Position numbers and translations under genes: made by a program. A DNA stretch of 64,000 nt. Source: Eopsaltria australis. Its lineage: Eukaryota > Chordata > Aves > Passeriformes > Petroicidae. Position 1 is the first letter of the stretch; each line of letters opens with the position of its first letter. The notes under the pieces are model-generated. The model saw nothing but the letters and a program-made list of their open reading frames with translations, was not told the DNA's origin and did not search any database. The DNA is taken from the NCBI GenBank assembly GCA_034509425.1, contig JAVTVJ010001227.1:1-64000 (forward strand), given 5' to 3'. Below are positions 1 through 10,692 of this stretch, piece by piece.

Positions 1-505
1 CATTTTTTTCCCGTGCCATGAGAGTACTTTGTGTGCAAATAAACAGTTCTTCTTTTCACTTTCACCCACTGGCATTCATTTTTCTCATTGGCAACAGGGA
101 TTCTGGAAGCCCTTCTCTTTAGAGGAAACACTCGTTCCAGAGCAATTTCTCCTAAATTTGTCTTTAAACCAAGGCAGGGCACTGGGAGGGGGAATGGGGA
201 GCCCCAGGACTTTCTGGGAGCAATAGGGAGGTACTGGGAAGAGGAGTAAGGAGCCCCTGGGGCTACTGGGAGCACTGGGAGGGGGAGTGGGGAGCACCTG
301 GGGGTACTGGGAGGGGGACAGGAAAACCCCTTGTGGTATTTTGGTACTTTGGTTGGGGAATGGGGCGCACTTGGCGCCCTGTGCAGCCCCCCCAACTTGT
401 GACCACCTCCTGAACAGGATGGGAAACCACAGGAGCTGTGGAGGGGGAAACCCCAGAGCCCCCAGTGCCCCCAGTGCCCCCAGTGCCCCAGTGCCACCCT
501 TCCCC
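1..505. other. 3' flank of FCRL copy A, non-coding
   Basis: I see no convincing exon here. An AATAAA lies on the plus strand at 38-43 and could belong to an unseen plus-strand element. From about 200 the sequence is G-rich on the plus strand, in 'ctgggagggggaatggggag'-like steps, as in the 3' flanks of copies B and E. No clear polyadenylation signal for copy A was found. Confidence 0.4.
456..497. repeat. short minisatellite, about 10-bp unit
   Basis: Four to five tandem copies of a CCCCCAGTG-type unit just downstream of the copy A stop codon. Confidence 0.7.
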
Positions 506-3500
506 TCAGTGTCGTGGCACATTCTCATAGATGCCACTGTTGTCCTGTGGGTGCCCATGGGGTCGCAGCAGCCTGGGGGAGGTCTCCATGGGGTGCTGGA
601 GGGGGGAGATGTGCGGGGGCCCTGCAAGAGACACTGGTTGGGGGGACCAGGATGGAGGGTGACATCTGTGGGTGACGTCTCCCTGTCCCCTGTCCCCCAT
701 ACTCACTCCCTGCCCTCTTGCTGATCACATCTTTAGCGTACTGTTCTTCCCTCTCCTCCAGAGCGGTTGGGGGGGCCCTGGGAGGAAAAGGGGGTGTTGG
801 GGGGGTCTGTAGAGGGAGTAAAAAGGGTCGTGGCCGGAGTCTCTCACTCACCTCTCCTGGAGCTTCCTGGTGGCTGCAGAGAAAAGGGAGGAGAAGGTGA
901 CCATGGAGTCCCCAGAGCCCTTGAATCCCTGGGGGTCCTCCAGACCTCCAAACCTCCATGGGGACTCCTGAACCATCCCCCGACCCTTGCTTCCCCCCAG
1001 GGCTCCCAAGTACCCCAAAACCCCACAGAACCCCTGAATCACCCCTGTACCACCAGCCCCTGTTACCACTGAAGCCCCAGAAACCCAAGCTTTGCCCAGA
1101 CAGGGAGGAGGCATCCCCTACACTGTCCCAGGATCCCTGAAGCCCACTCAACATCCCTGCATGGCCCTCCAATACCTCCTGAGGCCCAGCCAGGAGCTCC
1201 CAGTACCACCATAATATTCCTCAAGGTCCCCCTGGAATGATCCAGGAGCCCCTGAAGACCCTCCAGAATCCCAAACCAAAGTCATTGTTGCTGCCCCATT
1301 GTCCACCCTCAGTTTGGGGGGATCTCCCTCTGTCCACAGGATCCCCATCCATATCCAGAGCCACCCACCCAGGCGGTGCCGCCACTGACAGCCCCCGATG
1401 ACAGCCACGAGCAGCACCAGGAACAACAGGGACCCACTGACAGCTGCGGCCACTGCTGGGGACAGAGGAGAAAACACTGGGATCACCCAATACCCTGGGG
1501 GTCCTGCACCCCCAAAGGGACCCCATGTGACTCCACCTGTGTCCCTGCGTCCCTGTGATGTCACCTCCAGGGCCAGCTCTGGGCTGAGTGCCCGGAACAC
1601 ACGGTGCCCGTCCTGTCCCAGCTGGTTGGTGGCCACGCACTGGTAGGTGCCCGAATGTTCCTCATCGACGTCCCCAAGCTCCAGGACAGGACCCTGGGCC
1701 ACCTCCTGCCCATTGTGCAGCCAGGTGAAGGTGACAGGTGCTGAGCCCACCTGCACCGAGCAGTGCAGGGTCACGGGGTCACCTGCGTGCATCTGGTGTG
1801 CCGGGGGGCTGGGGGTGATGGTGACATTGGCCACGGGCACTGCGGGGACAGAGATGGGGCTGACACCTGGCATAGGGAGAGGGGGACGAGGAGTGGGTTT
1901 ATATGGGATGAGGGAAATGAGGGTGTCCGTGCGTGGTGGCACCTGGGGACAGAAGCTCCCCTTCACCCAGGACTGTGACTCACAGTGGCTGTGGCTGTCA
2001 CCAAGTGTGGGGTCAGGATGGGGCTGTGGTGGCAGGATGGACGATGCCTGAGTGGGGGTGCCAGGGGTGATGGGGCATTGGCCACCAGCACTGAGGGGGA
2101 GATACAGGGCTGAGGATGAGGGGCTGCCATGGGGTGATGGGAATGGGGTGATGGGATGGGAGTGGGATGGGGAGGATGAGGGAGTCTATGGTGGTGACAC
2201 CTGGAGACACAGAGTCTTCGTCCTCCAGGACTGCGACCCATGGTGGCAGGGTTGTCACCTAGTGTGGGATGAGGGGACGTGGTGGATGGGATGAGGATGG
2301 GATGGGTGGGAGGGCAGAGCTGTGAGAGGGGTCACCTGCAGCCCAAGGGTCCAGCTCACCCAGGACAGTGACATTCAGGGGGACACTCTTGGCCATGCTG
2401 TCCCCATTGCTGGCCCAGCACTGGTAGTGGCCACTGTCCTTGTCCCCAGCGTTGCACACCTCCAAGCAGGGGCTGGTGCCCTGTGGGGTGACTGAGCCCT
2501 CCCAGTTCTAGGAGAAGGACAGTGGACCTGTCCCCGCAGCCACTGGGCAGTTCAGCACCAGGCTGTCCCCCAGTGCCACCTGTCCCCTGGAGGCTGCCCC
2601 AACAGGGACACCCCCGAGAGTGGGATCCCTGCAGGAGGGGGACATCAGGGGACAGTGAGAGACTCAGGGAGGGTCGGTGAGAGGCAGGGGGACCCCATTC
2701 AGGAAAAGGGGGGTGCAGAAATCAGGGTCAGCATGGAAAGGGATGGAATGAACTCCAAGGAAGGATGGGGGATTCAGGGAGGGGAGGCCTGGAGATGGAT
2801 GGGGTGGACCCAGGGAGGAGAGAGCCGACAGGGACACCCTCGAGGGCAGGACCCCTGTGGGGGAAAATGGGCGGGATGGGGGACACGGAAGGGGTGGGGG
2901 ACACGAGGAGGGAAAGGAGAGGGTTTAGGATGGCAGTGGAGAAAACCCCCCATGATGGAGAGGAGGACCCAGGGAGGGGTGAGGGGAACTGGGGACAATG
3001 GAGAGACCCCAGGGAGAGGTGGAGACACCCATGCAGGGATGGGGGAGCAGAAGAGAGACTGAGGAGCCTCATGGAGGGATGTGCGGCACTCAGAGAGAGG
3101 TGGAAGAACCCAGGGAGGGAGAGGGGGAACACGGGCAGGGATGGAAGGACTGAGGGAGGGGAGGGAGAGCAGAGCATGGAGCAGAGAGCTGGGAAGTGGT
3201 GAGGGATGCCAGGGAGGGATGGGGTGACCCAGAGAGGGATGGGGGATGTGGAGAGGGACTGGGACTGTGATGAGGGGAGCCCAGAGAGATTTGGGAAGGT
3301 TTGGGTGAGCAAGGGAGGGGTGAAGGGAGGGATGAGGGACCCAAGCAGTGGTGGGGGAACCCAGGGAGGCTGTTGGGGTTCCCCGTCTCCATCCCTGCAC
3401 TCACTGAGCACTGTCACTGTCACCGGCACTGACTTCTGCCACCACTGTGACGTCCAGGTGTTTATCTGACCCTCGCAGTGGTAGCGGCCACTGTGGTTTT

Positions 3501-4939
3501 GCTGCAGGGGGGACAGGGACAGCTCGGTCCCCTGGAGGGGTCCCCCCAGATCCTTCTCCTCATGGTAGAATCGCACCCCAGTGACCGATGCACCCTGCCA
3601 GACCCGGCAGCGCAGTGTCACCGTGTCCCCCTCCAGCAGCGCCTGCGCAGACACCTGCAGCACCAGGAAATCTGGGGGACAGGGGAGACCAGTCACATGT
3701 GGGGAATCTGGGGGGTCCTGATGGCACCAGGAGCTACCAGGGATCCCCCATTGCAATAGGGGGCTCCCATCCCACTGGGATGCTCTGGTGTGCACAGGGG
3801 ATGCTCCAGAGATGCTCTGGGATGACCCCATGAACAGGGAAGGGGTCTCAGCACACCAGGGCTGTGACCCATGAACTGGAGCCCACCCAGAGCCCTCAGG
3901 GTCTCTGCGGGTGCCAGGCTGGGGACACCCAACGCCCCTCACCATTTAAGACGCTCACAGGTGGGCTGATCCCAGTGCCAGGTCTCTCACACGTGTACGT
4001 GCCACTCTCGGTGACAGTGAGGTTGTCAGGTCCTTCCGGCCACCAGCGCTGCCCATCCTTGTACCAGGTGGTGGCATTGGGAGTCCCCGAGCCCTGGCAG
4101 GTCAGTGTCACCCGGTCCCACAGCACCGCCGGTGTCCAGGGGGGCTGCACGAGGAGCTGGGTGCTCTGGGTGCCTGCGGGTGACAGGGGACACCAGCCTG
4201 CCAGGGCCACCGTGGGGCTGGGGACAGCAGGGTGGGGACACGGCATCCCCCGAGGACTCACCAGTGAGGCCGAGGGTCTGGGCTGGAAGGGAGAAGGGAC
4301 AGGGCTGGATGGGTCCTCAGGGACAGCAGCACCAGAGGCTCGGGTTGTGGGGGCTGTCCCCGAACTGTCCCTGTGCAGACACTGGTTGGCACAGATGTCT
4401 CAGGAATGGTGACACCGCAGGCACCACAAGTCCAGGCAGGACATGTGGACACTGTGGACATCCTGGAAATGGGGACGCCACGGCCACCCCGTGCTGGCAC
4501 AGGTCACTCCCACCTGCCCCACATCCTCTGTCCCCAGTGCCCATCCACACGGTGCTTGTCCCCTTGTCCCTGTCCCTGCATCCCTGTCTCCCTGTCCCTG
4601 TCCCCACAGCTGCCCCAGCCCCAAGGTTCCTTTTGCCACATCCTTGTCCCCACATCTCTCTCCCCCTGTTCATCTCCCCACATCCCAGCTCCCCTATCCC
4701 TGTCCCCCTCTTCCTGTCCCCACAGCCACCCCACGACTCTGGTCACGCTGGGGGTCCATGCCCATGCACTGGCTCTGCTGGCATTGGGGACCTCAGGGGA
4801 CCCCACAGCCCCCCTGTGCCCCCTCCCCACCGCTCTCTGCCTCACCAGGGCCCATCCCCAGGGCATCAGGCCCGTGCCCGGGGCACTCACCCCACAGGAG
4901 CAGTGCCACCTTCCTGGCCATCTCCTTGTCCCCAGCCAT
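506..4939 (-). CDS. Fc receptor-like gene, copy A (four Ig domains; D3 exon disabled)
   Basis: FCRL-type leukocyte membrane receptor. Exons in gene order: 4939-4891 and 4282-4262 (split signal peptide; the second is the 21-nt FcR/FCRL mini-exon), 4173-3943 (Ig D1, TLTCQGSG to TYTCERP), 3671-3405 (D2), 2628-2360 (D3), 1839-1537 (D4), 1452-1369 (transmembrane, [14 protein letters not shown]), 873-852, 777-707, 621-506 (tail, ending IYENVPRH). Ig exons are all phase 1. The D1 sequence and the 21-nt exon favour FcR/FCRL over LILR/KIR/CHIR. D3 is broken: it is 269 nt against 270 in copies C and D, with one base lost near 2600 that brings an early TGA. The codon for the strand-C Trp is also TAG (2508-2510). 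Skipping this exon would keep frame. The ITIM positions read EEQYAKDV and ETSPRL, so neither is an ITIM. It could be a pseudogene or a D3-skipping gene. Confidence 0.72.
2508..2510 (-). other. nonsense codon TAG at the core Trp of D3, copy A
   Basis: Copies B, C, D and E read TGG here (LSFSW). Copy A reads TAG. A one-base deletion upstream in the same exon, near 2600, already shifts the frame, so the exon carries two independent lesions. Confidence 0.8.
2629..3404. repeat. G-rich degenerate minisatellite intron between D2 and D3, copy A
   Basis: The plus strand is built of loose GGGAGGGATGGGG-type steps. It has a close copy at 13047-13811 in gene B. In copies C and D an extra Ig exon (ELFTVP type) lies at this place. 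No trace of it is readable here, so A and B appear to lack that domain. Confidence 0.6.
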
Positions 4940-5000
4940 CCAGGGTGGCTGTCACTCGCTGCTGAGGCCACCTGTCCCCTGTGTGGCGGCTCTTCAGATG

Positions 5001-5040
5001 AACGGAAGGAAGCGAGGTCACATTTCATCCCCACGTGTAG
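5001..5040 (-). promoter_or_regulatory. candidate promoter block of copy A (ETS/PU.1-like and E-box)
   Basis: A block conserved upstream of each FCRL start: GGAAGGAA at 5004-5011 and CACGTG at 5032-5037, about 65-100 nt before the ATG. Mammalian Fc receptor genes are known to use PU.1 (ETS) sites near the start. Its use here is inferred. Confidence 0.45.
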
Positions 5041-5050
5041 GTGGCCCCTG

Positions 5051-6180
5051 ATGGGGGCAGGGTGAGGGAAAGGTAGAGACACAGCAGGGGACAGGCTGGG
5101 GACATTATGGGACAGTCTGGGGACATGAGGGGACTTGGGGGGACGTGGTGTTCCCAGGAGTGGGGGGGGCTCTGGAGATGTGGGGAGCCAAGGATGGGTG
5201 TCCAGGAGAATTGGGGTCCAGGGGAATTGGGGTCTCGAGGTGGGGAAGTCACAGGGGATGGGGGTCTGGGGAATGTGGGTCCCCATGCTTGGGGGATTCC
5301 AGGGATTGGGTTCCTGTGGGAACGTGCTCCCCAGGGATTTTGGGTCATGGGATCTGGGTCCCAGGGTTGGGGCTGTGAGGGAAAAAAGGGGACCCTGAAG
5401 AATAGGGGTTGTGGGGGAAGAAGGGGCCAAGGGATGGGATCAAGGGAATGGTGATCCTGGGCTATGGGAGCCCTGGGATGGGGTCGCAGGGAGGAGGGAG
5501 CAAGGAAATGGGGGTGCCATGGTTGGGTTGGCAAAGGAATGGGGGTGCCAGGGATGGGCAGTGGCTGGGTGGGCACGTGGGTCACAGCTCCTTGCCTGGG
5601 TGCCTCAGATTTTGGGCTTGCTCAGGGTCCAGCACAGCCCCCACAGGTTGCTCATGGCCAGGGGGGCAGCCCAGGGTTGTCCTGGCAGGCTCTGGCTCTG
5701 TGCCCCACACACGGATGGGCTTTTCCTGCCCCCCATTCCCTGCCTCAACCATCCCAGGCAACACCTGAGCAGGTAATGGCTGGGGTGATGCCAGGAAGGG
5801 GAAAAAAGGGCTGTGGGGTGTCCAGGCTGTGCTTGGGGGGCTGTGGGGGATGGGGCTCTCTGCCTGTGCCCCCCTCCCAAGATTTCCACTTTCTCTTTGG
5901 TGCAGCAGAAGGAAGAGGCCATTTGTGCTGAGGCCAGGACATGGCTTCTGTCCTGGGGGGCACATCCAGAGGGCTCCTGCCCTGAGGGAAAAGGGCTCCT
6001 CTGCTCTGGGGACGCCTGGCTCTTGGCTCAGCCTCTTGGCCCAGGGGGATCCTCATTCTGGGCCTGCCACGTCCTTGGCGATTCCTGTCCCAGAGGTGGC
6101 TCAGAGGGGACCTCTGTCCTGGGGGAGGGGGCCCTGAGTATCCCCGCTGTCCCCAGTGGGGCCCTGTACCCAAACTGAAG
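5051..6180. other. upstream spacer of copy A, non-coding
   Basis: Low-complexity GGGGTCC/CCATGGG steps with no supported exon. It closely matches 24860-25975 upstream of gene C and, inverted, about 29970-31090 upstream of gene D. The counterpart upstream of gene B (15420-16640) is much more diverged. Confidence 0.6.
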
Positions 6181-6959
6181 GGGGCCCCTGTTACCACCTT
6201 GCCCTGATGATGGTAAATCCATCAGGATAAATGTAATAAAAATCCCTGATGTCCAATTGGTTGAGACAAAATTATACATCCACAGGAGAAAGGCAAAAAG
6301 CTTTTCCTCCACCATTATTTTTCCCGGAAAGAAAAATAAACTCCGCAAAAATCCAAACTTACAAACTATAAAATGGTTTGGTTCATAGAATCCTTTTACT
6401 TGTTGGTGTCCAGACAATAAAAACACAAAGAAATCACAAAGAAATGAGACTTTTTGGTTCCCTTTAGGATCCCATTGGTGCATCCCAGAGCAGCGTTTGC
6501 TTGTGGATAACACGGAGTGTGGAATCTCCCTGAGTGCCCAACAGGTCCTTGGCACTGTTCCTGTCTGCTGGGCAGCAACCCAGCCCACAAGGAAGGCTTT
6601 TCTTGGGCCCTCTTTGGCAACTCTTCCCATTTTTCTCATTGCCAGCCTGAGATTGATTGACTTTCCACGGATTCTGCTCCCAAAAGGGGAGAAACTCTGT
6701 CCATCCTTGGAGCAGTGCACAGGAATCTGTGGAAATGCCCGTGTGTCCCTCAGGCTCGGATTGCCTGGGAAATCCACTCCACCCTGCCCTGAATTCCCCT
6801 GCCTGGGCACTCCCTGCTCCTGCTTTCTGCCCCTCTTCCCTGGATCCACGTGTGAAACCCCTGCTCGATATTTCCAGACTTTTCCCTCTTGTCTGGTGGC
6901 CACATCCACAACCCAAACATCCTTTCTGGGAGGTTCCAAAGGGCTGCAGGTTTGAGGCA
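6180..6959. repeat. spacer block repeated four times in the cluster
   Basis: AT-richer non-coding block. Other copies lie at about 16640-17413, 25975-26755 and, inverted, 29180-29970. Its edge always abuts the 116-bp inverted-repeat arm described at 6960. I do not recognise its origin. Confidence 0.65.
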
Positions 6960-7619
6960 GGAAGGAGGAGGGCCCAGGTCAGGTTGTTGAGCAGATCGTT
7001 GTTGTCTTTGCAGGAGTTTTGGGGCTCTCTCAGTCCTTGGTGAGAGGGGCAAAATGATCAATTGCTGCATTTCCGGATTTTGTTGGGGTACTTTGGTTTG
7101 GAAATGGGGAGCACTCGTTCCCCTGTGCACGCCCCCCAACTTGTGAGCACACAAACTCCCCCTCCTTGAAGGCAGTGGCCATCCTAGTGTGGGGCCCAGG
7201 CATGGCACAGCCCCACTGCACAGGGATGGCCATTGGCCAGCCCTGCTCTGGCCAGCCCCAGGGGACAGCCAGCACCTGAGGGTCCCCCCCGGCCCCTGGG
7301 CTTTGATTCTCACAGCTTTAGAGCTGCTGCAAAGGTGAGAATTCTGTGGGGGGAAATGGCCTGCCTGTGGTTTGCTCAGCCTGCAAGAAGCACAAAAGCC
7401 CAAGTGAGCCCAAGCAGTGGCTCTGCGAGGGCCTTTGATGCTTTTCAGAGCAGGGCTGGCTGCAAACCCCCCCTGCAGGGGCAGCTGCGAGGGAACCAGT
7501 GCGGAAATGCAGCAATTGATCATTTTGTGCCTCTCACCAAGGGACTGAGAGAGCCCCAAAACTCCTGCAAAGACAACAACGATCTGCTCAACAACCTGAC
7601 CTGGGCCCTCCTCCTTCCT
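6960..7619. repeat. inverted repeat, about 116-bp arms around a 0.43-kb loop
   Basis: Left arm 6960-7075 and right arm 7502-7619 are near-perfect reverse complements with a small indel. The arms contain the string tcagtccttggtgagag and its complement. A second copy lies at 17414-18073. At 26756-27180 the loop appears in the opposite orientation and one arm is missing. Confidence 0.8.
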
Positions 7620-7916
7620 GTCTCGCCGGGGGTGGCGGTGGCCACATGCCCCACACCCACCAAAGCCACTCTCTCACGGGGAGAGAAAATTGAACAAAAG
7701 TTTCCTGGGTTGAGATAAGGACCAGGAGAGATCACTCACCAAATCCTGTCACGGGAAAAACAGGCTTGCAACTAGAAATGACAGTTGACTTGATTGCTGA
7801 CAACATCAGAGCAGGATAAGGAGAAGTGAAAGAAACCCTTCAAAACACCTTCCCACCACCCCTCTCTCCTTCCCATTCCAGGATGTCACACCACCATCAT
7901 GTGATGTCACAGTACC

Positions 7917-7955
7917 CTCTATGATGTCACACTGTTGCGGTGTGACATCATAGAG
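7917..7955. repeat. perfect 16-bp hairpin with CRE-like TGATGTCA
   Basis: CTCTATGATGTCACAC, a 7-nt loop, then the exact reverse complement. In the paralogous spacer near 18375 only the left arm survives. Confidence 0.85.
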
Positions 7956-8029
7956 AACCCTTCCCCCCCTAGGAAGCTCGGGGCTAGGGACTCCCCTGGG
8001 GTGGAGCCCTAAGTGCTTTGCCCTGTAGA

Positions 8030-8420
8030 TGAGCCGAGCTTCCTGGGGGCTGGCTACCCTGTCCCCACTTGTCCGGCCTCCTGCCACTCTCCTGTCTATC
8101 ACCTTTAGGTTCCAGAAAGTTCTCTGTTACTCGGTAGTTGATTGTGTTATCCCCTTGTCAGTCTCTCCCTCTCCTGCCCCTTCCCTTCCCAGTTGGTTCC
8201 TGTCCCCTGATCCCTCCCTGGTTCCTCCCCTGTGCCCCTTCATGATTGGTTGTTGCTCTCCCAATAAAGTCTGATGCCCGCTGAGCTCCGGGCTCTTTGG
8301 ATCCTGGATGCCCAGAGTGCTGTCAGCTGTGCGTTACAGTGTCTCTGTTCTTCCTGGGCCAAAGCTCCCTCCCGCTCTACTCCGGCTCTTTGGATACAGT
8401 GTCTGCCCTAAAGGGAGGCC
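8030..8420 (+). mobile_element. probable LTR relic with AATAAA
   Basis: A CT-rich stretch, then ATTGGTTGTTGCTCTCCC, AATAAA at 8263-8268, and a 'ggctctttggatcc' segment downstream. This is laid out like the end of U3, R and U5 of a gammaretrovirus-type LTR. A near-identical copy is at 18492-18880. Boundaries are not resolved. Confidence 0.4.
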
Positions 8421-8839
8421 CAGCCTGCGGCAAGGGACGGAAGGGCCCACAGCAGTGAACCTGCTTTGGGCAGGGACACTCGCTTGTAGCCGCCGTCGGG
8501 CTGCTGTCCCAAACCCTGGTGGGCAGCTGTCCAGCCCAGACCAGCGGCATCACACCCCCATCCTATAATGTCACAGCCCGCTCTGTGATGTCACAGCCCA
8601 CTCTGTGATGGCACACATTTCCCTCCTATGAGGGTAGATCTCTATCACACTCTATCAGAGTCCGCCCCAGGAATCCTTGGCACAGATTCCCTCAGGAGAG
8701 GGGATTTCAGGGAGCCCAAAGGGCACCGTTGGGCTTTGGCAGAGCTGCTGTGGACACAGAGGCAATTGCACAGCTCAATCCCTGGCCTGGGCTCTCCCAG
8801 GACCCTTCTGCTGTGGGGCTGCTGAGGGCGCAAGAACAA

Positions 8840-9850
8840 CTTCTCTTGGGAAGGGCAGACATAGCACGAGATTTTGGCTGGGAAGTGGGGTCTGGGCTTG
8901 GCTCATCTCTCTCTCGCTCACTCCTGGCACTGAGGTGGCACAGTGCTGCTGGTGCTGTAGGGACAATTGGCTGCCAGCACAGAGTTCCACCCTTCACCGC
9001 TCCTCCTACCATGAGGGAGGCTTTGTTCATAAGAGCAGGAGTTGAACTGGGACATTTCAACAGCCGATCTCACTGGAAAGGACCCTCACCATACACTCAG
9101 GTGCCTCAGGGAGAAGGCAGGACCCAGAGCCGCTGCCCCTTCCTGGAGGATGCGTCTCCTGGCTGCATGCGGCTGCTGTTTGCGGGAGCCTGGCTGTCGC
9201 TGCCCAGCTCCGCTGTTTTCTGCTGCCGCTTGGGGCTTTTTGCTACACTTTAACCCGACACAGTTGAGTCTGACTTAACCCCCCAGCTCCTGCTACAGCT
9301 TCAGAGTTTTTGCTACACTTCATTTGCCACCCCAGGGTGTGCCCGCCTCTGCTGTTCCAGCCGCCACTCCAGGGTTTCCTGCTGCAGTCCGTTTTGCAAT
9401 CCGCAGTGCCACTGTTGGTGGTCATCCCCCCGAGTCCCCCATGAGTTCGTGAAGGAAGCCCCTGCTCTCTCTCTCCCAGCGGCTGAGTCTCCATTGACCG
9501 TGTGGAGAGGAGGCTGCGCTCTCCCCACAGCGCCCCCTGCAGCCCCGGGGGAATCATGGCACCCGCCCTGCCCGGCCGGGAGCCAACAGCGCCCCTGCTG
9601 GCTGTGACCGGAACTGCACCCAAGGGGAAAGCGCCTGCAGCCCAGACAAGGCTGGGACTGGGCTCCTGGTTTTGTTTGTTGTTGCTGTTGTTGTTGTTTG
9701 TTTGTTTGCCTTGTTAGATATATTCTAGTAAAGAACTGTTATTCCTTTTCTTACATCTTTGCCTGAAAGCCCCTTATTTCAAAGTTATAATACTTAGATG
9801 GAAGGGGGTCATATTTTCCATTGCAAGGGAGGTTCCCGCCTTCCTTGGCA
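8840..9850 (+). mobile_element. ERVL-type LTR, copy 1
   Basis: Homologous to 19300-20330 and, more distantly, to 60860-61965. The 3' part has a GTTTGTTTGTTT tract, then 'tagtaaagaactgttattcc' and 'catctttgcctgaa', which I recognise from avian ERVL-type LTRs. No internal retroviral genes are attached. The 5' edge is uncertain. Confidence 0.55.
9528..9542 (-). promoter_or_regulatory. CTCF-like motif inside the LTR
   Basis: CAGCGCCCCCTGCAG on plus. The minus strand carries the AGGGGGCGCTG core of the CTCF consensus. The same motif is found at 19988-20002 and 61613-61627 in the sister LTRs. Binding is inferred. Confidence 0.45.
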
Positions 9851-10019
9851 GACACCTTTGAAGCAGGATACCATCCCTGTGGCACTGTTTGCCTTGACCT
9901 GCAGGCACATTCAGACCTCTTGGAACCAATTGGAAACACAGCCCCACCCTGTGCCATGGCCTGATCCCCAGGGCCCTGGAAATGGGGGAGGCTCTGAACA
10001 CCCACAGGGCCTTGGGGAC

Positions 10020-10345
10020 ATCATCGTGTGGGGACACGGCAGAGGAGAGGTTTGGGACAGGGGACAAGAGAATCCAGAGCCTCCTGAAGGCCACTTTGGC
10101 CATCAAAGCAATGAAGCTCCAGGGCCCTGCCACGTTCCTCCTGGTGAAGGAAGGAGGAAACATCTGGGGTTTGTTCCTTGTTGGGGGCTTTCCCTGGAAA
10201 TCGTCCCTTTTGTGACCCTTTGGATTCTGACTCTTGTTGCCGTTGCTGTTGGATTTGTTCTCTCATTGCCATTTGTAGGAAATTCTTCTTCTCTCATCCC
10301 TTTGGGATCTTTGCCTTTTGTGCCTCCCCTGGGAGGGGAGGGGCA
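10020..10345. other. fragment of an FCRL 3' flank in the A-B spacer
   Basis: Matches the downstream flank of gene C (20490-20832) up to the point where the gene C polyadenylation site begins, then diverges. Gene B's own 3' end follows. This marks a duplication breakpoint at a former gene end. Confidence 0.55.
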
Positions 10346-10692
10346 GCAGCCCCTGGTTTTTAGCGGCAGCCCGAAATTGGAGAGTCCCATTCCTAAAGCC
10401 CGAGAAAGATGAACAAAGAAACGCCATTTCTGCCAGTTTATCCAAAAAGCTGCATTTCGGGCTGAACGGCACGGAAACAGGTCCTGTGTCCCCCAGGCAG
10501 GAGAGATGAGGAGCTGTGGGTGCACTGGGAGCACTGGGAAGGGGAATGGGGAGCCCCTGGGGATACTGGGAGGGGGATTGGGGAGCACTGGGTGCCTTGT
10601 GCAGCTCCCCCCGACTCGTGACCACTGCCCCGGGCAGGATGGGCAACCATGAGAGCTCTGGTGAGGGGGGGACTCCCAGTGTCCCCCAGTGT

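Noticed and set aside
38..43. AATAAA as polyadenylation signal of copy A
   Set aside because: It lies on the plus strand, opposite to gene A.
2728..3945. 405-codon open frame on minus across the D2 intron
   Set aside because: It merges the real D2 exon with repetitive Ser/Pro-rich intron translation. The G-rich minisatellite stays open by composition alone.
506..4939. LILR/KIR/CHIR-type receptor identity
   Set aside because: The 21-nt second signal-peptide exon, the FcR-like D1 ([18 protein letters not shown]) and FCRL-type D3-D4 domains point to FcR/FCRL instead.
4504..5430. 308-codon and overlapping open frames upstream of and in intron 1 of copy A
   Set aside because: Composition-driven Pro/Ser/Gly-rich frames in low-complexity sequence. 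They are not conserved in frame between copies.
6028..6939. 303-codon minus frame in the spacer repeated near each gene
   Set aside because: Repeated in four spacers, but indels break it differently and there are no splice signals or recognisable domains. Treated as a non-coding repeat block.
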